Below are positions 1 through 4,408 of a DNA stretch of 7,342 nucleotides, piece after piece (within the stretch, counting starts at the first letter, position 1; the number at the start of each line of letters is the position of its first letter). Under the pieces are notes generated by a model. The model saw nothing but the letters and a program-made list of their open reading frames with translations. It had not been told where the DNA came from and made no database searches. The stretch is taken from assembly GCA_013044085.1 (NCBI GenBank), contig JABEVI010000200.1:1-7342 (forward strand), written 5' to 3'. The translations under genes and the position numbers were made by a program. This stretch comes from Steroidobacteraceae bacterium. GTDB taxonomy: Bacteria; Pseudomonadota; Gammaproteobacteria; Steroidobacterales; Steroidobacteraceae.

Positions 1-1
1 C

Positions 2-106
2 GATCCCATCCCCAAGCGCCTGGTCGATTACGCCAACCACCAGTGGCGTCGCCCGAGCGTGCAACAATGGGTCCAGCACAAACGTCCGGCGCTCATCGAA
101 TACTAA
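2..106 (+). CDS. Glutathione S-transferase-like protein, C-terminal end only
   Basis: Only the last 34 codons and a TAA stop are in the window; the gene runs in from the left edge. The peptide begins DPIPKRLVDYANHQW and continues RRPSVQQWVQ before ending ALIEY. An aromatic or charged helix followed by an 'RPSVQ-W' segment is typical of the last helix of the alpha-helical C-terminal domain of cytosolic glutathione S-transferases. Such proteins usually conjugate glutathione to electrophiles or use it in isomerase or thiol chemistry. The N-terminal thioredoxin-like glutathione-binding domain lies outside the window, so neither the subclass nor the substrate can be judged. The gene is convergent with the LysR gene to the right, and a peptidase relic follows its stop codon by about 11 bp. 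The family call rests on a short motif and is moderate. Confidence 0.62.
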   Translation, partial: DPIPKRLVDYANHQWRRPSVQQWVQHKRPALIEY

Positions 107-117
107 CCGCCACCGCC

Positions 118-302
118 CGGGCGATCAATCCGCGGGATTTGCAGCACACCCTGACGGCCTTGGTCGACTTTGGCACGCGCCATACCTTGAGTGTGACCAC
201 CTCACGCACCCGCGGCATCGGCGCCGCGCGGCGCTGGGTGAAATCGCAATTTGAGCGTATCTCCACGGCCCCAAACCCACCCGGGTCGAGGATGTGGTTG
301 CG
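118..302 (+). pseudogene. Relic of an M28-family zinc aminopeptidase gene
   Basis: Read on the plus strand from 118, the frame gives RAINPRDLQHTLTALV, then DFGTRHTLSVTTS, then RTRGIGAARRW and VKSQFERIS (to 264). This is the conserved N-terminal segment that precedes the catalytic domain in secreted M28 aminopeptidases, where 'fGTRHTLS', 'TRGIGAARRW' and an 'FE-IS' helix follow one another. Five bases later, in another frame (270-302), the sequence reads PKPTRVEDVVA, matching the next conserved block of that family. From memory, about 20 residues normally lie between the two blocks, so an internal deletion with a frame change has occurred. The start codon, signal peptide and the whole zinc-binding catalytic region (normally several hundred residues) are missing. 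I infer a dead remnant left by deletion between the GST and LysR genes. The motif match is strong but recalled, not computed. Confidence 0.66.
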
Positions 303-321
303 CCATCGGCGGCGCCGTCGG

Positions 322-1272
322 CTATCGCGTGTGGTGGCGCGATACGACTGCGCCGGCATGGCAGCACAGTCGCTGGGTGGCCGCCAGCCAGGCGACGAAC
401 GCCTCGACGCCGGGGTTGCGCATGTTGGCGCGCGTGAATACGGCGCAATAGTCGTATTGCAGCGGCATCCGGACCGCGAATGGCGTCACGAGGCGGCCGT
501 GCGCGAGATCTTCCTCGGCGAGCATCGTCTGTCCGAGCACCACGCCGCAGCCGGCGCAGGCCAGATCGATGCCGAGGCTCGAGGTGTCGGTCGTATGACC
601 GAGTTCGCTGCGCGGGCGCCGGGGTTCGCCTGCGCCCGCGAACCACGACTCCCAGGTCGGATAGGAGGAAAATCCGCGGCGCCAGGCGACGTGGATCAGA
701 TCCTCATCGCGCAGCGAACCGATCGATCCCGGGTTGAGGCGACCGCTTTCGATGAACTCCGGCGCGCACATCACGGTGACGTGGTCCTTCAAGAAGGGCA
801 CCGTGACGAACTCTGGATACAGATGTTCGCCATAGGAAATGCGTACGTCGATGCGGTTGCTGAAGAAATCGACCGGGTCTTCGGCGATGTGCAGATCCAC
901 GCGGGTGTTTGGCTGTGCGCGCAGGAACTCCGGCAGCCGGCGATTCAGCCAGCGAACGCCGACGGACGGCAGCACGCTCACGATCAGGCGTGAGCGGACC
1001 GGCTCGCTCAACAGGCGTTGCGTGAGATCCGCAAGGCTGTTCATCATGTCGGCGCTCGCCGCCTGAACGCTCAGACCGACGTCGGTCAACAACAGTTGGT
1101 TGTTGTTGCGGATGAACAGCTGCCTGCCGAAGAAGTCCTCGAGCTTCTTGATCTGCTGGGAAACCGCGCCCGGCGTGACGTGAAGCTCGGCCGCGGCTAG
1201 CACGAAGCTGCCAAGTCGGGCGCTTGCCTCGAAGGTTTTCAGCGCGTTCAGGGGAGGCAATCTTCGGGTCAC
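322..1272 (-). CDS. LysR-type transcriptional regulator, GcvA-like
   Basis: This is a 316-residue DNA-binding regulator of the LysR family. The N-terminal winged helix-turn-helix is clear: RLPPLNALKTFEA opens the protein, followed by GSFVLAAAELHVTPGAVSQQ and IKKLEDFFGRQLF, where the recognition helix spans 'TPGAVSQQIKKLE' (about residues 33-45). The effector-binding domain occupies about residues 90-300. The 'TRRLPPLNAL' opening and overall pattern resemble the GcvA subgroup, several members of which control glycine or amine metabolism. I chose the GTG at 1272 because 'VTRRLPPLNAL' is where this subgroup normally begins; the frame stays open to a TTG at 1329 and there is no strong ribosome binding site for either. 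The gene follows the demethylase genes in the same direction after a 65-bp gap, so it may be co-transcribed with them or have its own promoter there. The last 14 or so residues (about CCHAGAVVSRHHTR) extend beyond the usual family end. The ligand is unknown; an N-methyl amino acid is plausible from context. Confidence 0.9.
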   Translation of the reverse strand: MTRRLPPLNALKTFEASARLGSFVLAAAELHVTPGAVSQQIKKLEDFFGRQLFIRNNNQLLLTDVGLSVQAASADMMNSLADLTQRLLSEPVRSRLIVSVLPSVGVRWLNRRLPEFLRAQPNTRVDLHIAEDPVDFFSNRIDVRISYGEHLYPEFVTVPFLKDHVTVMCAPEFIESGRLNPGSIGSLRDEDLIHVAWRRGFSSYPTWESWFAGAGEPRRPRSELGHTTDTSSLGIDLACAGCGVVLGQTMLAEEDLAHGRLVTPFAVRMPLQYDYCAVFTRANMRNPGVEAFVAWLAATQRLCCHAGAVVSRHHTR

Positions 1273-1337
1273 GGACGTCCAGGGCTCGGCTCGGATAGTT
1301 TTTCTACACGAGCCGGCCCGATCGCGCAACCGGCCGG
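1273..1337 (-). promoter_or_regulatory. Gap before the LysR gene with an inverted repeat and an A-tract; possible operator or promoter
   Basis: This 65-bp gap separates the dehydrogenase stop from the LysR start. It contains most of an 8-bp perfect inverted repeat (listed separately) and, at 1295-1307, the only A/T-rich patch nearby. On the minus strand that patch reads GTAGAAAAACTAT, with TAG and CTA flanking five A residues. LysR regulators often bind imperfect dyads with a T...A core close to their own start, so autoregulation is possible. I see no convincing -35/-10 pair, so this is suggestive only. Confidence 0.3.
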
Positions 1338-1339
1338 CT
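1311..1339. repeat. 8-bp perfect inverted repeat with 13-bp spacer
   Basis: AGCCGGCC at 1311-1318 is exactly repeated as its reverse complement GGCCGGCT at 1332-1339, separated by 13 bp. The right arm runs into the stop codon (TAG, 1340-1338) of the dehydrogenase. As RNA on the minus strand it would form a stable G+C stem just after that stop, but no T-run follows, so it does not fit a Rho-independent terminator. It could be an attenuating or mRNA-end-protecting hairpin, a regulator dyad, or chance in G+C-rich DNA. Confidence 0.5.
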
Positions 1340-3773
1340 ACAAGCGCATGCGCGCGCCCTCGGGGTCGAACAGCGGTTGCGCGATCACGGTTGCGGCGCG
1401 GCGCTCGCCGAGAATCTCGATCTCGAAGGCGCGCTCGCCGAGGTTGCCCGCCAGGGCGGCCGGCAGGTAGCCTTGCGCGAGCGAGCGCTCGACGCAGTGG
1501 CCATAGCCACCCGAGGTCACCCAGCCGATGACCTTGCCGTCGTACCAGATCGGTTCATCGCCGAGCACATCGGCATCGGCCGCCTCGACGACGAAGCTCA
1601 CCCGGCGCAGCGTGCCGCCGCTCGCCTTCTCCCGCAGCGCCTCGTCGCGGCCGATGAAATGCGGCTTGGCGAGATCGACGAAACGATCGAGGCCTGCCTC
1701 GAATGCGCCGTAAATCGGCCGCAGCTCGCGGTACCACGTCGGGAAATTCTTCTCCAGGCGCATGCAGAGCAGGGCGCGCATGCCGAAGTCGACGATGCCG
1801 AGATCGGCGCCCGCGTCCAGGATGGCCTGGTACAGACGGCGCTGGTATTCGGGTGCGACCCAGATCTCATAACCCAAGTCGCCGGTGTAGCTGACGCGAT
1901 TGATCATCGCCGGGACGTTGGCGACGTCCATCGCCCGATGGTCCATGAATTTGAACGCCGTGCCCGACACGTCCTCGTCGGTGAGCCGCTCGAGCAGCGC
2001 GCGCGAGCGCGGGCCCGCGATCGACAGTCCGACCAGATCCATGTCCAGGCGGCGAATGGCGACCGAGCCATCGGCCGGCAGGTGCGATTCGAACCAGCGC
2101 AGGTGGTGGATCTGCGCCTGCGAGGAGCCCCAGGCCATGAAGCGTTCGGGGGCGGCGCGCGCGATCGTGAAATCGCCGATCAGCTTGCCGCGTGCGTTCA
2201 GCATCGGCGTCAGCACGAGCCGGCCCTCGCGCGGCATCCGGTTCGTCATGAGATTCGACAGAAAGGCCTCGGCACCGGATCCCGTGAACTCGAACTTGGC
2301 GAAATTGGCGATCTCGGTGACCCCGACCGCGCCGCGCACGCCGAGGCACTCGGTCTTGACGTGCGCGAAGTCGTTCGAGCGGTGGAAGGAGACGATGTCG
2401 CGCCGCTCGACGCCGGGCGGCGCGAACCACAGCGGCGTCTCGAGCCCCCAGGTGTCGCCCATGACGGCGCCGCGCGAGAGCATCACGTCGTAGAGCGCGG
2501 TCGTCTGCTGCGGACGCCCCGCCGGCAGTTCTTCGTTGGGAAAGCGGATCGAGAAGCGGCGCGCGTAGTTCTCCCGCACCTTGGCGTTGGTGTAGCTGCG
2601 CGTTGCCCAGCCACCGTAGCGGGCGACGTCCATCGCCCAGACGTCGAAGCCCGGATCGCCGTCGACCATCCACTGAGAGAGTGCGAGGCCGACGCCGCCG
2701 CCCTGGCTGAATCCGGCCATCACCGCGCAGGCGCACCAGAAGCCGGGCAGCCCTTGCACCGGGCCGACCAGCGGATTGCCGTCCGGCGAGAACGTGAAGG
2801 GGCCGTTGACGACGCGCTTGATGCCGGCGCGCTGCATCGCCGGGAAGTGTTGGAAGCCGATTTCGAGCGAAGGCGCGATCCGATCCAGGTCCGGCGGCAG
2901 CAGTTGCGCGCCGAAATCCCACGGGGTCTGCCGCGGCTGCCACGGGACGCAGGCCTTTTCATAGGTGCCGAGCACCAGGCCGTTGTGCTCCTGGCGCATG
3001 TAGATCTCGGCCTGGAAGTCGATCGCGTGCGGCAGTTCGTGACCGTGCTCGCGGTTGAAGTCGATGACTTCCGGCATCTCGTCGGTGACCAGGTACATGT
3101 GCTCCATCGCGAGCACCGGCAGTTCGAGGCCCACCATGCGGCCGACCTCGCGCGCCCATAGGCCGCCGGCGTTGACGACGTGTTCGGCTTGGACGGTGCC
3201 CTTGTCCGTCACCACATCCCAGCCGCCCGCGGCGCGCCGCGTGAGCGCCGTCACCCGCGTTTGCAGATAGATCTGCGCGCCGCCGATGCGCGCCGCCTTC
3301 GCATACGCATGGGTCGTGCCGTACGGGTCGAGATTGCCGTCCGCGGCATCGAGCATCGCGCCGACGAAGAAGCGATCCTCGATCAGCGGCAGCAATTTCT
3401 TTGCCTCCGCCGGGCTGAGCAGCGAGGTCTCGAGCCCCAGATAGCGCGCCCGCGCGTGCGCCATCTTCAGCCACTCCATGCGCTCGGGCGTGTCCGCGAG
3501 CAACAGGCCGCCGGAACGATGCAGTCCGCAGGACTGTCCGGAGATGCGCTCGAGCTCGTCGTACAGGCCGATCGTGTAGCCTTGCAGCTTGGCGACGTTC
3601 GGGTCGCCGTTCAGCGTGTGAAAACCGCCGGCCGCGTGCCAGGTGGAGCCGGAGGTCAGCTGATCGCGTTCGATCAGCACGACGTCCTTCCAGCCCGCCT
3701 TGGTCAGATGATAGAGCACGCTGCAGCCGACGACGCCGCCGCCGATGACCGCCACACGGGTATGAGATTTCAT
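1338..3773 (-). CDS. FAD-dependent N-methyl amino acid dehydrogenase with GcvT domain (dimethylglycine/sarcosine dehydrogenase family)
   Basis: This 811-residue cytosolic flavoprotein has the layout of dimethylglycine and sarcosine dehydrogenases. An N-terminal DAO/FAD oxidoreductase domain spans about 5-370, with the dinucleotide motif GGGVVG at 11-16 and the ribose-binding acid E35. A middle FAO-type segment lies at about 370-425, and GcvT plus GcvT C-terminal barrel domains run from about 425 to 805. The motif STWHAAGG contains His46, at the position of the histidine that carries covalent 8-alpha FAD in mammalian dimethylglycine dehydrogenase. These enzymes oxidise an N-methyl group and hand the one-carbon unit to tetrahydrofolate in the GcvT domain; the length is normal for the family. 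I chose ATG 3773 because the first residues then read KSHTRVAVIGGG and a GAGGAG lies at 3792-3787 (13-nt spacer, rather long); a TTG at 3794 is in frame but has no ribosome binding site. It begins 17 bp after soxG, so it is very likely in the same operon. Dimethylglycine is the favoured substrate; sarcosine or another N-methyl amine cannot be excluded. Confidence 0.88.
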   Translation of the reverse strand: MKSHTRVAVIGGGVVGCSVLYHLTKAGWKDVVLIERDQLTSGSTWHAAGGFHTLNGDPNVAKLQGYTIGLYDELERISGQSCGLHRSGGLLLADTPERMEWLKMAHARARYLGLETSLLSPAEAKKLLPLIEDRFFVGAMLDAADGNLDPYGTTHAYAKAARIGGAQIYLQTRVTALTRRAAGGWDVVTDKGTVQAEHVVNAGGLWAREVGRMVGLELPVLAMEHMYLVTDEMPEVIDFNREHGHELPHAIDFQAEIYMRQEHNGLVLGTYEKACVPWQPRQTPWDFGAQLLPPDLDRIAPSLEIGFQHFPAMQRAGIKRVVNGPFTFSPDGNPLVGPVQGLPGFWCACAVMAGFSQGGGVGLALSQWMVDGDPGFDVWAMDVARYGGWATRSYTNAKVRENYARRFSIRFPNEELPAGRPQQTTALYDVMLSRGAVMGDTWGLETPLWFAPPGVERRDIVSFHRSNDFAHVKTECLGVRGAVGVTEIANFAKFEFTGSGAEAFLSNLMTNRMPREGRLVLTPMLNARGKLIGDFTIARAAPERFMAWGSSQAQIHHLRWFESHLPADGSVAIRRLDMDLVGLSIAGPRSRALLERLTDEDVSGTAFKFMDHRAMDVANVPAMINRVSYTGDLGYEIWVAPEYQRRLYQAILDAGADLGIVDFGMRALLCMRLEKNFPTWYRELRPIYGAFEAGLDRFVDLAKPHFIGRDEALREKASGGTLRRVSFVVEAADADVLGDEPIWYDGKVIGWVTSGGYGHCVERSLAQGYLPAALAGNLGERAFEIEILGERRAATVIAQPLFDPEGARMRL

Positions 3774-3786
3774 GATCGCCGCTTCA

Positions 3787-3792
3787 CTCCTC
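3787..3792 (-). promoter_or_regulatory. Ribosome binding site of the dehydrogenase, within the soxG stop region
   Basis: GAGGAG on the minus strand overlaps the TGA stop of soxG (3793-3791) and lies 13 nt before the ATG at 3773. It is the only good Shine-Dalgarno match here, and it favours that ATG over the in-frame TTG at 3794. Its placement suggests ribosomes finishing soxG can restart on the dehydrogenase. Confidence 0.5.
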
Positions 3793-4408
3793 AAGTCTCG
3801 AGTTTTTGCCCGGTCTGCCCCTCGTCGAGGTCATAGCCGTAGGGCAGTGCCGAATCGATGATCCATTCCCACGCCGACACCGCGAAGGTATGCAGCACGT
3901 ACAGCTCGTAGCGCTGCGCGGCGCTGCGCTCGAGCAGCACCGGGGTGTGATGCAGGCCGGTCTGTGCGAACGCGCCCACCGGAAAATTCTTCTCGCGCAG
4001 ATCGATCGGAACCAGATGAGTGAGCAAGCTCGCCGCGGCCTGTCCCTCGATCGCGAGTCGCACGCGCGCGTGCGTCAGCACGGTGCTCGTGGCCACCTCC
4101 GGCGCGAGCGCCGCGGCCAGCGCCGCCGGCAGTTGCGGCTCGGGCGTGAGGATCCAATATTGATCCGCGGCGATGCGATACAGGCGCTGCGAGCCGCAAT
4201 GGCTCACGAGCCGCGGCGAAGCCGGCGGCGGCCCACCGCACACCGCTTCGAAGGCGGCGCCGATGGCCGCGCCCGCGTGCCGCAGGGCGCCGACCTGGAG
4301 CAGATGCCAGCCGTGAATCTCGCCGAGCCGCAGGCGTGCTTGAGCATCGGCGCCGTCGCGGCCGCCGCCGGCCAGATGCTCAGCGAGTGGTGAGCGACGC
4401 TCAAACAT
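3791..4408 (-). CDS. soxG: Sarcosine oxidase-type gamma subunit
   Basis: This 205-residue protein is the small GcvT-fold subunit of heterotetrameric sarcosine oxidases. The diagnostic C-terminal half is clear: LLTHLVPIDLREKNFPVGAF is followed by HTPVLLER and then by FAVSAWEWIIDSALPYGYDL, matching the family's 'DL---FPVG', 'vLLhR' and 'F--S-WEW' blocks. The N-terminus MFERRSPLAEHL matches the usual 'RRSPL' opening of SoxG. In the known bacterial complex gamma packs against the folate-binding alpha subunit and helps assembly; it carries no flavin. I chose the ATG at 4408, which overlaps the soxA stop by 8 bp (TTTGA within ATGTTTGA), over the in-frame ATG at 4429, because it starts at the conserved motif. 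The overlap implies translational coupling with soxA. If the complex is really an N-methylglutamate dehydrogenase, this would be its gamma-like subunit instead. Confidence 0.9.
   Translation of the reverse strand: MFERRSPLAEHLAGGGRDGADAQARLRLGEIHGWHLLQVGALRHAGAAIGAAFEAVCGGPPPASPRLVSHCGSQRLYRIAADQYWILTPEPQLPAALAAALAPEVATSTVLTHARVRLAIEGQAAASLLTHLVPIDLREKNFPVGAFAQTGLHHTPVLLERSAAQRYELYVLHTFAVSAWEWIIDSALPYGYDLDEGQTGQKLET

Noticed and set aside
221..234. 14-bp perfect palindrome GCGCCGCGCGGCGC
   Set aside because: It lies in the codons for Gly-Ala-Ala-Arg-Arg of the peptidase relic and is explained by codon use in G+C-rich sequence; it has no spacer or T-run for a terminator.
303..993. A 316-codon open frame on the plus strand covering 43-993
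   Set aside because: Beyond about 302 it is simply antisense to the LysR gene, with biased composition. Only its first part carries real homology, reported as the peptidase relic.
1377..3161. Long plus-strand open frame (594 codons) opposite the dehydrogenase
   Set aside because: It is antisense to a well-conserved gene, rich in R, A, E, D, H and G in the way expected of the complementary frame of G+C-rich DNA, and shows no domain or start context.
3774..3794. TTG at 3794 as the start of the dehydrogenase
   Set aside because: It would give a short overlap with soxG, but no ribosome binding site precedes it. The ATG at 3773 begins at the conserved N-terminus and has GAGGAG upstream.
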